Assembly: GCF_017115165.1 (NCBI RefSeq)
Contig: NZ_JABXKF010000145.1
Location: 62,001 to 126,000, forward strand
DNA from: Nostoc sp. LPT
GTDB taxonomy: Bacteria > Cyanobacteriota > Cyanobacteriia > Cyanobacteriales > Nostocaceae
Length of the DNA: 64,000 nt
Reading direction: 5' to 3'
Shown here: positions 25,519-35,096 of the stretch, one piece after another
Position numbering within the stretch: position 1 is the first letter of the stretch
Layout of the letters: every line of letters begins with the position of its first letter
The notes under the pieces: model-generated
Databases searched by the model: none
Told to the model about the DNA's origin: nothing
The model's input: the letters and a program-made list of their open reading frames with translations, nothing else
Position numbers and translations under genes: made by a program

Positions 25519-27714
25519 CTAGTCAGAAATAACCGTTACACAGGCATTCACTAAGGGTAACAGCGGTCCTAATTGCTCTTGTCCATTCACTGCTAAATCG
25601 CTGTGACACAAATAAACTCTCTCGGATACACGAGAGAGTAAATCTGTCAAGATCCTTTGCAGTCGTTGTTCTTCTGCCAATTTTTCATCTTCTGCTGTCC
25701 AAGGTTCGCCTAATCTATCTCGTAGAAAAAACGCCGCCCCAAACAAAGTCGCTGCACCACCTTTCGCCCATAGGGGAGAACCAGCATCCAGCCAAAAATG
25801 CCACTGGTGCGATCGCCTACTAGATCGATATTGAAATATGGTTGCTAGTGTGACAGCCTTTCTCGCTCCACCAATGGGACGCACAGGGTAAGCGTTGGCA
25901 GTAATCGTACCACGTCGCAGTAATTGAATGAATTCAATAATAGTTGTGTGAGGCGTTGTCTCCACTGGGGTAATTTGTCGTAACCTGGTGTCAATTTCCC
26001 AGTAGTGTTGGGCAGTTTCTAATAATTCCCGCAATGCTGCTAGTTGTTCGTAGGGAAGATTACTCCCATTCCACAAAAAACGTTGAATTGCTCTGTCTAA
26101 GAGAGAAATGGGACTGGGAATTAACCGCAATTCTTGTTGCGATCGCTGCTGTTCTAACCACTGTAATATCTCACTATAGGCTGTAGTTGCTGCATAACCG
26201 ATTCGATCCCAGCGCTCGAAGGCTGACACTGGTAGCAAGTTGGGGCGATCGGGATGGGGTACAAAGCAGTAATCTGCAATCAAACCAGCACGTACCGGGT
26301 CAATATCAGTGCTGAGTGCTGAGTTGTGAGTGCTGAGTGAGGAGTTAGGAGTTAGGAGTGAGGAGTTTTCTGGTGGTTGTTGTTTCCTGCTCAATACAAC
26401 CAGCATTTCTGCGACAGCATCCCGATCTACGAGTCGTCCCAAGCCGGGATAAACTAATGCCAGCATGGTGAGTAAGGCGCGAATCACGGGCGAACTAATT
26501 AGGGGGCGTTGGTCATTTAGCGATTCTACTTGGATATTTTGCTTGACGAGGATTTCTACTAGAGTATAACGAGCGATCGCATCTAAACCTGGTGCAATAA
26601 TCGCCACTTCTTCTGGTTGCACTTGCTGTGATTGAATGGTGTTGGCAATTACCTCTGCTGTTTGCCGCAATAATTGGGCGCGGGAGGTAGTTTGAATTGA
26701 ATGCACTGTTTTTGGTAAACTCAACAGTACCATCGGTTCTGTGACTAATTCCACCATCTGTTTAGTCAGTTGTTCGCTCAGAGACTCTGGAGGCGGCCCA
26801 TTCAAGATTTCTACCCGACAACGCTCTGCTAACCCTTCTAGGTAGTTGGGATCTGCTCCCAATCCCAATCGCACCGCACCGTCAGGATTGTAGCTAAAGG
26901 CCCCGACTGCACCGCGATCTAATAGCAACTCAAACAAAAGACGCGCTACGCTTGGATAGTCATCGACATCATCCGCCAGTACCGCTTGATAGCGTTTAGT
27001 TAGATGCTGCTGGTAATGGCGATCGCTTAACAAATGCTGACTGTAAAGTTCGGTAATGATCCCATAAGTTAGTAACCCCCTCTCTAAACACCAATTACGC
27101 CAATCTAGTAGCAAAGATGCCAAAAATTCCGGCTCTAAAGTTGTGGTATTTTCCCCAAAACCCTTGGCCAAAACCTCGGCAATATCTTCGCAAGGTATAC
27201 CACTGTAAGCTGCTAATTGTAATAAGTCCAAGATGCGACGCACCAAGCGAGATTCATTCACTCCCGCAAGACGTAAAATTTCTTCGTCTAACTGGGGACG
27301 CCAAAGTTTGGTTGCTAACTCTTGCTCCGTTTCTGGTCGCAATCTTACCGGAAACTGGGCCTTCAGGTTCAACGAGTTAATTAGCAACGGCCAAAATAAA
27401 ATAACTTCATCCTGAAAAAAACCTAGTGGCGTCTTGGCACGAACCGGATATTTACCCAATGTAGATGTAACAATTATATCTCCTAGCTCGCGACGATTAT
27501 CATCATTGGCAGCTAAGACTAAAACTCCTAGCTCTGTTTGTTTAATATCTAAAAATTCCGGTATATGACCAGTTTTTTTACGTCCTGATTTTTTAGTATA
27601 AAATGATTCAGTATATGGATTTTCTGATTTTACCCAATTACAAAATTGTTCTACCAAGCGAGCCGTCTTACCACTACGGCTACTGCCAACAATCCAAACC
27701 GAATGAGAAACCAC
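25519..27714 (-). CDS. AddB/UvrD-like nuclease-helicase family protein
   Basis: A 731-residue protein with an N-terminal P-loop VGSSRSGKTARLV and a helicase-like middle (RYQAVLADDVDDYPSVARLL, AIIAPGLDAIARYTLVEILV). In arrangement it resembles the inactive-helicase subunit AddB or RecC-like proteins. I do not see the four-cysteine cluster or the GIxD nuclease motif of true AddB, so a catalytic nuclease role is not supported. Near residues 450-475 a stretch rich in NSSL/HNSAL is encoded by a GGAGTTA-type tandem repeat inserted in frame. The C-terminus joins directly to an AraC fragment. Confidence 0.65.
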   Translation of the reverse strand: MVSHSVWIVGSSRSGKTARLVEQFCNWVKSENPYTESFYTKKSGRKKTGHIPEFLDIKQTELGVLVLAANDDNRRELGDIIVTSTLGKYPVRAKTPLGFFQDEVILFWPLLINSLNLKAQFPVRLRPETEQELATKLWRPQLDEEILRLAGVNESRLVRRILDLLQLAAYSGIPCEDIAEVLAKGFGENTTTLEPEFLASLLLDWRNWCLERGLLTYGIITELYSQHLLSDRHYQQHLTKRYQAVLADDVDDYPSVARLLFELLLDRGAVGAFSYNPDGAVRLGLGADPNYLEGLAERCRVEILNGPPPESLSEQLTKQMVELVTEPMVLLSLPKTVHSIQTTSRAQLLRQTAEVIANTIQSQQVQPEEVAIIAPGLDAIARYTLVEILVKQNIQVESLNDQRPLISSPVIRALLTMLALVYPGLGRLVDRDAVAEMLVVLSRKQQPPENSSLLTPNSSLSTHNSALSTDIDPVRAGLIADYCFVPHPDRPNLLPVSAFERWDRIGYAATTAYSEILQWLEQQRSQQELRLIPSPISLLDRAIQRFLWNGSNLPYEQLAALRELLETAQHYWEIDTRLRQITPVETTPHTTIIEFIQLLRRGTITANAYPVRPIGGARKAVTLATIFQYRSSRRSHQWHFWLDAGSPLWAKGGAATLFGAAFFLRDRLGEPWTAEDEKLAEEQRLQRILTDLLSRVSERVYLCHSDLAVNGQEQLGPLLPLVNACVTVISD

Positions 27715-27801
27715 AAACTTTCTCCTTGTAGATTTGTTAGTATACCTCGTGCGTTAACTTAAGGTTAATAGTCACCAAATAATGCTGAATGATTGTCTGC
27801 A

Positions 27802-29148
27802 ATGAAAAACTCTGTTTTTAATCAAAAAATCTATTCTTTCTTAGTTGCTGCTTATCGATGGTACTTACAGACTCCTGAACGTTCTTTACATCAAGCTTAC
27901 GATGCAGCATTAAAGGTTAAAGAAATAGAAGATAAGCATTTCAATGGTAACAAAATAGACACTGACTCAGCCATGTACAGTAACAGCGTGATGGATTATT
28001 TTGAGTCAGACCTCAACAAGCTATTAAAAATTGCCAGAATGCGGCTGACGGAGTTTAGAGCAAGCCGTTGGTTTCTAAATGAAGAGAATCAAAAAGCTGC
28101 TCAAAAAGCAGGTATAGAGTATCTGAGTCCTTCTTTAGTTTTGGAAAAGCTAAACTATATCGACCAAGTTCTATCTAAATACACAACAAATTCCGAGCGA
28201 GTGACTTCTAACGCTTTAGTAGTCAAACCTCCAAGTCTACCAGTTAACTCTGTAATATCTGACGACAAATCGCTGCTCGTCAAAACTCCAACATTACCAC
28301 CTAAAATACCAAATCAAGACTTAAATAATAAACCAAAAGCCAAGAGTAAAACCGATACAACGGGTGTTTTACCTCGCTCTATTTTAACTACTATCAGTCG
28401 TCTGCAAGTTGAATTAGACCCTAATTCGGAACAAGAAGTAATTCAGACTTTTCGTCAAACTCAAAAAAGAACAATAATATCTCTCAGGTTTATTTTACTA
28501 TTAATTATTATACCACTTTTAACGCATCAGATAGCAAAAGCTTTTGTAGTCGGCCCAATTATTGAGAGATTTAGAAGCACTCAGGAAATGCAGATATTTC
28601 TCAATTCCGAAATGGAAGAGGAAGCCCTTGCAGAATTACAAAGATTTGAAGAAAAGCTCAAGTTTGAAAATCTCATTATCAAAGCCCCTCCACTGTTACC
28701 TGAGCAGATGGAGACTGAAATGAAAAATAAGGCGAAAGAGCTTGCTGAAGAATTTCGTCACGAAAGCTCTGGTGCGATCAAAAATGTTTTTGCAGATATG
28801 TTTTCGGTGGTTGCTTTTATCTGGCTTTTGTTAGTCAGCAAGTCTTCTATTGCTGTGCTCAAAGATTTCTTTGATAATATTGTCTATGGACTTAGTGATA
28901 GTGCCAAGGCATTTATCATTATTTTATTTACTGATATCTTTGTAGGATTCCACTCTCCTCATGGCTGGGAAGTTCTGCTAGAAGGAGTATCACGTCATTG
29001 GGGATTACCGGCAAATAGAGATTTTATTTTCTTATTTATCGCTACATTTCCGGTGATTTTAGATACCATATTTAAGTATTGGATTTTCCGATATTTGAAC
29101 CGGATATCGCCTTCTGCTGTTGCGACTTACCGTAATATGAATGAATAG
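27802..29148 (+). CDS. pcxA: Proton extrusion protein PcxA (CemA family)
   Basis: ATG 27802 is used; a TTG three codons upstream is the alternative. The 448-residue product has an N-terminal soluble part (YRWYLQTPERSLHQAYDAAL), a membrane segment IISLRFILLLIIIPLLTHQI, and three further C-terminal helices. These include FSVVAFIWLLLVSKSSIAVL and AFIIILFTDIFVGFHSPHGW, the CemA signature region. PcxA/CemA is needed for light-driven proton release and inorganic carbon uptake in cyanobacteria and chloroplasts. Length and topology fit the cyanobacterial form. Confidence 0.9.
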   Translation: MKNSVFNQKIYSFLVAAYRWYLQTPERSLHQAYDAALKVKEIEDKHFNGNKIDTDSAMYSNSVMDYFESDLNKLLKIARMRLTEFRASRWFLNEENQKAAQKAGIEYLSPSLVLEKLNYIDQVLSKYTTNSERVTSNALVVKPPSLPVNSVISDDKSLLVKTPTLPPKIPNQDLNNKPKAKSKTDTTGVLPRSILTTISRLQVELDPNSEQEVIQTFRQTQKRTIISLRFILLLIIIPLLTHQIAKAFVVGPIIERFRSTQEMQIFLNSEMEEEALAELQRFEEKLKFENLIIKAPPLLPEQMETEMKNKAKELAEEFRHESSGAIKNVFADMFSVVAFIWLLLVSKSSIAVLKDFFDNIVYGLSDSAKAFIIILFTDIFVGFHSPHGWEVLLEGVSRHWGLPANRDFIFLFIATFPVILDTIFKYWIFRYLNRISPSAVATYRNMNE

Positions 29149-29280
29149 GGAATAGGGAATAGGGCATTGGGCATTGAGCATTGGGTAAAATTTTTGGTGT
29201 TGTGAAACAATTAAATGATTTTTGGTGTTTTATTTTAGAATTTGAGCGAGGTGGGAGAATCTTAAAAATTTTGAATTTTA

Positions 29281-30573
29281 ATGAAAAAGACACTTACTGG
29301 GTTAGGAAAGTTTAACAAAATTATCGCCATCAGTTTACCTGTAATTTTGTCAATTTTCCTGGTGCGAATGCAATCTTTGACGCATCAGGAACTCATTTCG
29401 CCAGAATGTCAGGTAAAAAAGTGGGATCTACCAGTGTCCTTGACTGCTGAAAATCAAGATGTATTTCCACAAAAACAAAAATTACCATTAATCCTAAGAC
29501 TACCAATTACTTGTTGTCAAAGTGATACCTCTTGTTTGGATGAAATAATTTATGGAAAAATACCAGAGAAAAAGGCACTGATTGGTGCGATCGCTCGCAG
29601 TCTTCAATATCTGCAAACAGCTAATGCTGCGGCTGCTTATCAAAACTATCCAGTGGCTGGGATTACGCGCGATCGCGTCATCAAAAGCTTGAAAAGATTC
29701 CGCGAACTCCTATTAAAAACTAATTCTGCAACAGAATTACATCAAGCCATAGAGCAAGAATTTGTTCTTTACCAGTCAGTCGGTAAAGATAACCAAGCTT
29801 CCGTTTTATTCACCGCTTACTATGAGCCACTGTACGCAGCTAGTCGCGTCCCCACAACAGAATATCGCTATCCTGTTTATCGCTTACCTCCTGATTTCAA
29901 CTCCTGGACTAAACCTCATCCGAGACGCGAGGAGTTAGAAGGAGCAGATGGTTTACAAAGTGCAAAAGGGAAATTGCGAGGATTAGAGTTGTTTTGGTTT
30001 CGCGATCGCCTCGAACCATATCTAGCTCAAATTGAAGGTTCGGCGAGACTTCAGCTTCCCGATGGGACTCAAACAACAATTGGCTATGCGGGTAACACCG
30101 CTTATAACTACAAAAGTATTGGGCGAGAATTATTGAATGATGGCAAATTACCGCTAGAAGGTGTAACTATGCCAATTATTCTCGGTTATTTCCAAAAACA
30201 TCCCCAAGAATTAAATATTTATATTCCGCGTGATCGCAGCTTTGTTTTTTTTCAAGAAAATCACGGTGAGCCAGCCCAAGGTTCTATCAACGTACCATTA
30301 ACAGCAGAGCGTTCTATTGCTACAGATAAATCTCTCATGCCTCCTGGTGCTTTAGCGTTGATTCGCGCTTCTATTCCCTTTGTTAATCCTACCGGAAAAA
30401 TGGAGGAGCGCATCGTTAGTCGCTATGTTCTTGACCAAGATACCGGAGGTGCAATTAAAGGTGCAGGTAGAGTAGATTATTTTTTAGGTACTGGGAAAAT
30501 AGCAGGCGATCGCGCTGGTGTTACAGTCAGCAATGGACAATTATTTTATCTCTTACTCAAGTCCAAGAATTAA
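29281..30573 (+). CDS. mltA: Murein transglycosylase A (MltA), 3D-domain protein
   Basis: A 430-residue protein with a single N-terminal hydrophobic anchor (IIAISLPVILSIFLVRM). The MltA domain includes FTAYYEPLYAASRVPTTEYR and GYAGNTAYNYKSIGRELL. The C-terminal 3D domain has the conserved aspartates in LDQDTGGAIKGAGRVDYFLG. The enzyme cleaves peptidoglycan glycan strands to 1,6-anhydromuropeptides in the periplasm. A terminator hairpin follows about 20 bp after the stop. Confidence 0.93.
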   Translation: MKKTLTGLGKFNKIIAISLPVILSIFLVRMQSLTHQELISPECQVKKWDLPVSLTAENQDVFPQKQKLPLILRLPITCCQSDTSCLDEIIYGKIPEKKALIGAIARSLQYLQTANAAAAYQNYPVAGITRDRVIKSLKRFRELLLKTNSATELHQAIEQEFVLYQSVGKDNQASVLFTAYYEPLYAASRVPTTEYRYPVYRLPPDFNSWTKPHPRREELEGADGLQSAKGKLRGLELFWFRDRLEPYLAQIEGSARLQLPDGTQTTIGYAGNTAYNYKSIGRELLNDGKLPLEGVTMPIILGYFQKHPQELNIYIPRDRSFVFFQENHGEPAQGSINVPLTAERSIATDKSLMPPGALALIRASIPFVNPTGKMEERIVSRYVLDQDTGGAIKGAGRVDYFLGTGKIAGDRAGVTVSNGQLFYLLLKSKN

Positions 30574-30593
30574 ACACACTCGCATTTTAATAT

Positions 30594-30630
30594 TAAAATT
30601 CCCGACTTTTTAGATAAGTCAGGAATTTTA
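30594..30630 (+). terminator. Terminator hairpin after mltA
   Basis: TAAAATTCC-CGACTT pairs with AAGTC-AGGAATTTTA around a short TTTAGAT loop, 21 bp after the stop codon. It could work in both directions because both arms are A/T-rich at the base. Confidence 0.55.
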
Positions 30631-30718
30631 GCCTTTCGGCGTAAATGAAACACCCCTTCCAAATTAATGGAACGCTTGCGATATAGTAATTACGAATTAC
30701 GCTACTAGTACAACACGG

Positions 30719-30960
30719 CAGAAATAAACATACCCTGACGCTCCTGCGTCGCTAAGGGGTGACGCTCTCTACGAGACGCTGCGCGAACGCAGGCTCGCTC
30801 TAAGCGAAGCCATGCCGAAGGCTTTACGCTGCGCTAACGGCAGTTCCTCATGGGGGGAACCCCCTCTGAGCGACTGCCTCACCATTTCAAATGGCGCAAA
30901 AGCCCGGAATACAATTTTTTTGACTTTTGACTTTTGACTTTTGACTTCCGCCTTGCGGTA
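30719..30960. repeat. Cluster of degenerate interspersed repeats
   Basis: It includes CTCTACGAGACGCTGCGCGAACG at about 30764, a palindromic TCATGGGGGGAACCCCC segment, and ACTTTTG heptamers (about 30920-30945). No gene is supported. Confidence 0.5.
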
Positions 30961-31194
30961 CTAGGCTTCTAAATCCATGTCAGCATCATCATCGTCATGA
31001 TCGTAAGGGATATCGTCAAGGTCTATCATTTCAGAAATTTCTTCTACTTCAGTTAGATACTCAGATTCTTGATGTTCGCGCTCGATTAAACGACCAGTAG
31101 ATTTCAGCCATTCCAAGAGAATAAACTCATTACTTGTACGAATTACAGGCGCTCGCTGGTTACGAGGTTCTTCACGCAAAGGACTTATAGGCAT
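30961..31194 (-). CDS. DUF3134 family protein
   Basis: A 77-residue protein starting MPISPLREEPRNQRAPVIRT, then FILLEWLKSTGRLIERE, which matches my memory of cyanobacterial DUF3134 proteins. The C-terminus is very acidic (IDLDDIPYDHDDDDADMDLE). No membrane segment or catalytic motif is seen; the role is unknown. The stop lies directly against a repeat cluster. Confidence 0.7.
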   Translation of the reverse strand: MPISPLREEPRNQRAPVIRTSNEFILLEWLKSTGRLIEREHQESEYLTEVEEISEMIDLDDIPYDHDDDDADMDLEA

Positions 31195-31400
31195 AAAAAA
31201 AACTCACTTTGAATTATAGGTTGGCGTACAAAAACATCAAAATTGTACATTCAGGTTAAAAGTCTTGTATGACAAGCTTTTTATCAACAGACGAAATATG
31301 ACCCATTGAGGTTTTCGTCTCAAGTCCATCTAGCTATTTACCATTAAAATGTCCCCGCGTCAGTTTTAATAATAAATATTCCAGCCGATGCAATATATTA

Positions 31401-31829
31401 TTACAAAGCATTTGGTAGCTTGACGAGAGTTTCATACATATCAGAGGGTAATGCAGATAGTCTATTCGCTACAGCGACTGCATCAGCTAAGTTACTAAAT
31501 TGACACCGGACTATTTCTTGTCCATTTCCTGAAGGGAATCGCTTCCTAGCTTTACTAGATACAGCACAAATAATTGCTAAAGCTTTGGCGAACCCGTCTT
31601 TTGTCAATATTGTTTCTTGAACAAACCCTTCAACAGGGATAAGGCAAACCTCAAACCGATAGCCAGGTCTGGGAGAAACAGCTATGTCGATATATGGTTT
31701 ATCTTCTTTTCTGATTCGGCGTAAATATTTAGCTGTTGAATTAGGATCGTGCAAATCAGTCCCAAGGGCGTAAGTAAAAAAGCAATCTTCTGTGAGGGAC
31801 TCAGGACGAGTAATTATATCCGTGGGCAT
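31401..31829 (-). CDS. Conserved hypothetical protein
   Basis: A 142-residue soluble protein (TEDCFFTYALGTDLHDPNST ... YIDIAVSPRPGYRFEVCLIP). I do not recognise the family. It has mixed alpha/beta character and no signal peptide or transmembrane segment. Coding status is supported by uninterrupted length and normal composition. It is separated from DUF3134 by about 200 AT-rich bases, so co-transcription is uncertain. Confidence 0.55.
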   Translation of the reverse strand: MPTDIITRPESLTEDCFFTYALGTDLHDPNSTAKYLRRIRKEDKPYIDIAVSPRPGYRFEVCLIPVEGFVQETILTKDGFAKALAIICAVSSKARKRFPSGNGQEIVRCQFSNLADAVAVANRLSALPSDMYETLVKLPNAL

Positions 31830-32270
31830 AAGTTCCAGTAGTATCCGTAGGTTGTCTGCGTGTGTGACACACTAGACTTGTCCGTTCTTATTAGCATATT
31901 TTTTTGACAGTTAGGTGTATCAGTGTCACGCGAGGTATTACAATACATTTCGGCTAACTAAAATTTAAATATTTGGAATACTTCTGACATTAAACACCTT
32001 CAGAATCAAAGGGTGTAGAGATTTAGATTCGGAGAAGGGTCTATGATAGTCAGTTATATAACCGAAAATATTTCTCAACAGATAAAATTATAACATATTT
32101 GATGCCAAACTTTGCGATCGCTTCACCTGACAGCATCGGTGGATGCCTAAAAGCGATCGCGATCACAAACTCTCTGATATTTATTTATACCCATTTATTT
32201 ATTGCCTTATATTTTCTAAAAATTAAGAGCATCTTTACGAGTTATTGACATAAATAATTGCCTAAATAAA
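31830..32270. other. Intergenic region, no gene seen
   Basis: AT-rich, with three GCGATCGC-type sites around 32114-32162. I see no supported gene or clear RNA. Confidence 0.4.
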
Positions 32271-32300
32271 TCCCCAGGATTGTAAATATAATCCTGAGGC
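32271..32300 (-). terminator. Candidate terminator for the pstS-like gene
   Basis: Read on the minus strand, CCTCAGGATT pairs with AATCCTGGGG around a 6-8 nt loop and is followed by ATTTATTTAGG. It is about 80 bp downstream of the pstS-like stop codon. Confidence 0.5.
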
Positions 32301-32381
32301 ATCATCTTCATATCCTGTCTAAGATATTTATAAATCTAAAGGAGGCAAGGGCGGTTAAAACCAAAAACGGTATTCATGAAA

Positions 32382-33680
32382 TTATGGATTCAAGGCATCA
32401 TTCACGTAAGTATTGACAGCACCTTTAGACAGAGTTTTAATCGCAGCTGGAAGAGGAGCATAGCCACGAGCTGTAGCTATATTGTCTGCGGAGGTGGTTC
32501 CTAAAGCCCAGCCGATAAATCCTTTAATCCCATTTGCTACCTTAACGTTTGCGTATTTGTCATAAAATACCAGGTAAGATGCGCTAACAAGGGGGTAAGC
32601 ATTTGCAGTTGTTGGATCAGTGACTACGAGTTTAATCCGCCGAGGACTTGCATCTTGGTCAGTCGTACCAACAAAAGCATTTCTAATTGAAGTTGGTGAG
32701 ATGGGGTTGTAAGTACCTGCCTTGTTCTGTAAGACAGCAGCTTGCAGACCATTAGCTAACCGCGTAGAATTATCCACATAACCAATTGCACCAGCAGTAG
32801 TTTTGATTTTGGTGGCTACACCTTTACTTCCTGAGGCAAATTGGAAATTGGCTGGCCAAACAACTGTATTGGCTGGTAGTGGATTGGGTATACCACCAGC
32901 TTGAGCAATACTTATTTCACCAACTCCTCTGTTCCATGTAGCACCAAATGCCGCCTTGAGATTACTGCTTAAAGTAAAAGTGTTAGCACTATTGTCACTA
33001 CGACGTACTACAACGATGGGTTTACTTACTGCTGAAATTACTCTGCCGCCGTTATCTGTTGTAATTCTGCCATCATTCCAATTTGTGATGGTGCCGTTAA
33101 AAATACCAAGGTAAGTAGCTCGTGAAAGCTTAATTCCATCTGCTGGTACATTTAGACCAGTGGGGTTGTAAGCTAACGCAACTCCGTAGGTGATCACAGG
33201 CACTTGGATGGGGGTACCAGCGTTGGGACCTGCACTAAGTTTTTCTGTTCCTGTTATGGGGTCATCAGTATCTGCAAAAGAGACTGGGGGATTGATAGTT
33301 GCCCCAGTCGCGGGTGGTGGGGTTTGAGTGAAAAAAGCTGCCAACCCTGCACTACTATTAATCGCAGCATATCTGAATGTAACGAGCGGATTGACTGGAC
33401 CTGGAGGATTGAGGGTTGTAGGATTTCCAACACCGTAAGTGTTAAACCATGAGCCTTGTAGGGCATAAGGAGAGGTAGTTCCTGTACCCACAAACAAAGT
33501 ATTTATACTGCCTCCACCTGCACCATTTATGGAGGTTACTCCAGCTGGGGCAGGAGTAGTGGAGGTCTGAGCCAGAGATTTCTGAGTAGCGGATTGACCT
33601 ACTACTAAACCAATTGTGATGGCAAATACAGAAATTGAACTTGCCAAATGGGTCAATTGACGATTAGGATAAAAAGCCAT
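32382..33680 (-). CDS. PstS-like phosphate-binding protein
   Basis: ATG 33680 is the start: an AAGGAG ribosome-binding site lies just before it, and that site would be inside the coding region if the TTG at 33695 were used. The 432-residue product has a signal peptide ending near KSLAQ. PBP-type blocks include VITYGVALAYNPTGL, LSRATYLGIFNGTITNWND and PIVVVRRSDNSANTF, where PstS normally has RSDGSGT. It should be a periplasmic ligand-binding protein, probably for phosphate. No pstCAB genes are adjacent. Candidate PHO boxes lie about 0.6 kb upstream on the same strand. Confidence 0.85.
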   Translation of the reverse strand: MAFYPNRQLTHLASSISVFAITIGLVVGQSATQKSLAQTSTTPAPAGVTSINGAGGGSINTLFVGTGTTSPYALQGSWFNTYGVGNPTTLNPPGPVNPLVTFRYAAINSSAGLAAFFTQTPPPATGATINPPVSFADTDDPITGTEKLSAGPNAGTPIQVPVITYGVALAYNPTGLNVPADGIKLSRATYLGIFNGTITNWNDGRITTDNGGRVISAVSKPIVVVRRSDNSANTFTLSSNLKAAFGATWNRGVGEISIAQAGGIPNPLPANTVVWPANFQFASGSKGVATKIKTTAGAIGYVDNSTRLANGLQAAVLQNKAGTYNPISPTSIRNAFVGTTDQDASPRRIKLVVTDPTTANAYPLVSASYLVFYDKYANVKVANGIKGFIGWALGTTSADNIATARGYAPLPAAIKTLSKGAVNTYVNDALNP

Positions 33681-34253
33681 GTCTTGCTCCTTCAAATTAA
33701 TTTCCGGTTCAACACCATATCAAATCCAAATCAAGTGTCAAACTGGCGATTAAAAATAACCTTTTATAAGCACAGTAAACTTGCATGAAAAAGGTATTTA
33801 TTAAACAGAGGTTTGCACAAAACTCTTCAGAATGTAGAGCAAATTAAAGGCAAAGCTTTAAATATGTAGAGGGTATTAAACTCTTGCTAATTTACCCTCT
33901 AACATAGTTATTTGCTATTTAAAAACTCTACATTCAATGTAAGTTTATATAAATAAATATTCAGCGGCTTTAGTAGAAGTAAATGGTTAATAGGTACTAT
34001 TAATCATGCCAAAATTACCATTTTTAGTCTCTCATTCCCTTTTAAAAAGCCATGTTTAATTTTACCTACTTACTTATTTGGCATGGCAAGTTCATCTGAA
34101 TTATAAAAATTACTTTCTTTAATGTATATATGCACCAGTTGCCACAAACTACCACTAAGTGCGAAGTTAAGAAAGTCAGAATTTCATAAATCTTTTAGGA
34201 CTGCTATGGTTAATAGCTAGTTAAATTTTGCCAATGAAATCAACATAATGTTA
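33681..34253. other. Long AT-rich leader between PHO-box-like repeats and the pstS-like gene
   Basis: No gene is visible on either strand. If the promoter is next to the PHO-like boxes, the pstS-like transcript would have a leader of about 0.5 kb. I see no conserved RNA structure that I can name. Confidence 0.35.
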
Positions 34254-34278
34254 AGGTTAAGGTTAAGCCAAGGTTAAG
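34254..34278 (-). promoter_or_regulatory. Candidate PHO box repeats upstream of the pstS-like gene
   Basis: On the minus strand CTTAACCT occurs at 34278-34271 and again at 34267-34260, exactly 11 bp apart (3-bp spacer). A third overlapping copy is at 34261-34254. Tandem YTTAAYYW octamers with 3-bp spacers are the published form of cyanobacterial PHO boxes bound by the SphR/PhoB-type regulator. The distance to the gene (about 575 bp) is long. Confidence 0.5.
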
Positions 34279-34809
34279 CTTAAGTTAGAATTAACTTATG
34301 GAATAATTAAAAAGCTTAAATATATTTTGGTAATTTAGAGGTGTTTTAAAAGTAGTTTTTATCCGTTTTTTTTAATTTTTTCAGAGGAAAATAAAAACCT
34401 TTCACTTAATTAATATGTGATTTTGCTTATTCAGTTTTTTTAGAGGTTTTAATCAGTATTTAATAAAGTTTACTAATTGCTTGACAAAAAACGCACTATC
34501 TGGTCTGCTTTAAATCGAGTTTTGTGACTATATTCTGTCAAAATCGTGTATTTTTCACTGTTTTTGTGTTTTTCACGACATCAAAAATATAAATAATGTT
34601 TTATGCTACCGAACGAAATCATTAATCGTGCCATTCACGTTATTGACTCAGTGCTAGTACGGTTTTTGTGGTGTTGGTAAAACAGGCTTTCTGAGTCCTT
34701 TTTAAATCGGGCTATAGCAACATTTCAGGCATTTTCTTACTAGTGTCTAGGCTGACAAATTATACCATTTTTAGATAGAAAGGCGCTCAACACGTAGATT
34801 GAGTCGTAG

Positions 34810-34870
34810 CAATATCTTGTAGATGACGGAGTAAAACCCAACACATACAAGATATTGGGGTCTTGGGTTT
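34810..34870 (+). other. Perfect 12-bp inverted repeat with pseudoknot potential
   Basis: CAATATCTTGTA (34810-34821) is perfectly complementary to TACAAGATATTG (34846-34857). Within the 24-nt loop, AAACCCAA (34834-34841) is complementary to TTGGGTTT (34863-34870) beyond the stem. Together they can form an H-type pseudoknot in the transcript. It lies 227-287 bp upstream of the Gloeo/Verruco repeat gene. It could be a structured leader or the end of a lost mobile element. Confidence 0.45.
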
Positions 34871-35096
34871 CCTCCTTCAAACGCCACTTGTTTCTCCCTT
34901 TTATCCAAAGGGAGAGGCTAGGCGTAGCTTGCTTAAACGCAAAAAAGCTGGAAAACCCTTCTACGGACGTGGCTTCCTAACCTACATTTGTAGCGATCAT
35001 TTTTCAAATTGGTATTTAGTCATGAGTAGCAGCCATCACAAAATCCGTTAGAACTAGCTACAATTCCGTCTCCACTAACTTTTTTTGAGGTATCCA

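Noticed and set aside
34863..35051. Plus-strand 62-codon frame upstream of the GloVer gene
   Set aside because: It starts inside the inverted repeat, contains a 9-bp hairpin and shows no family features.
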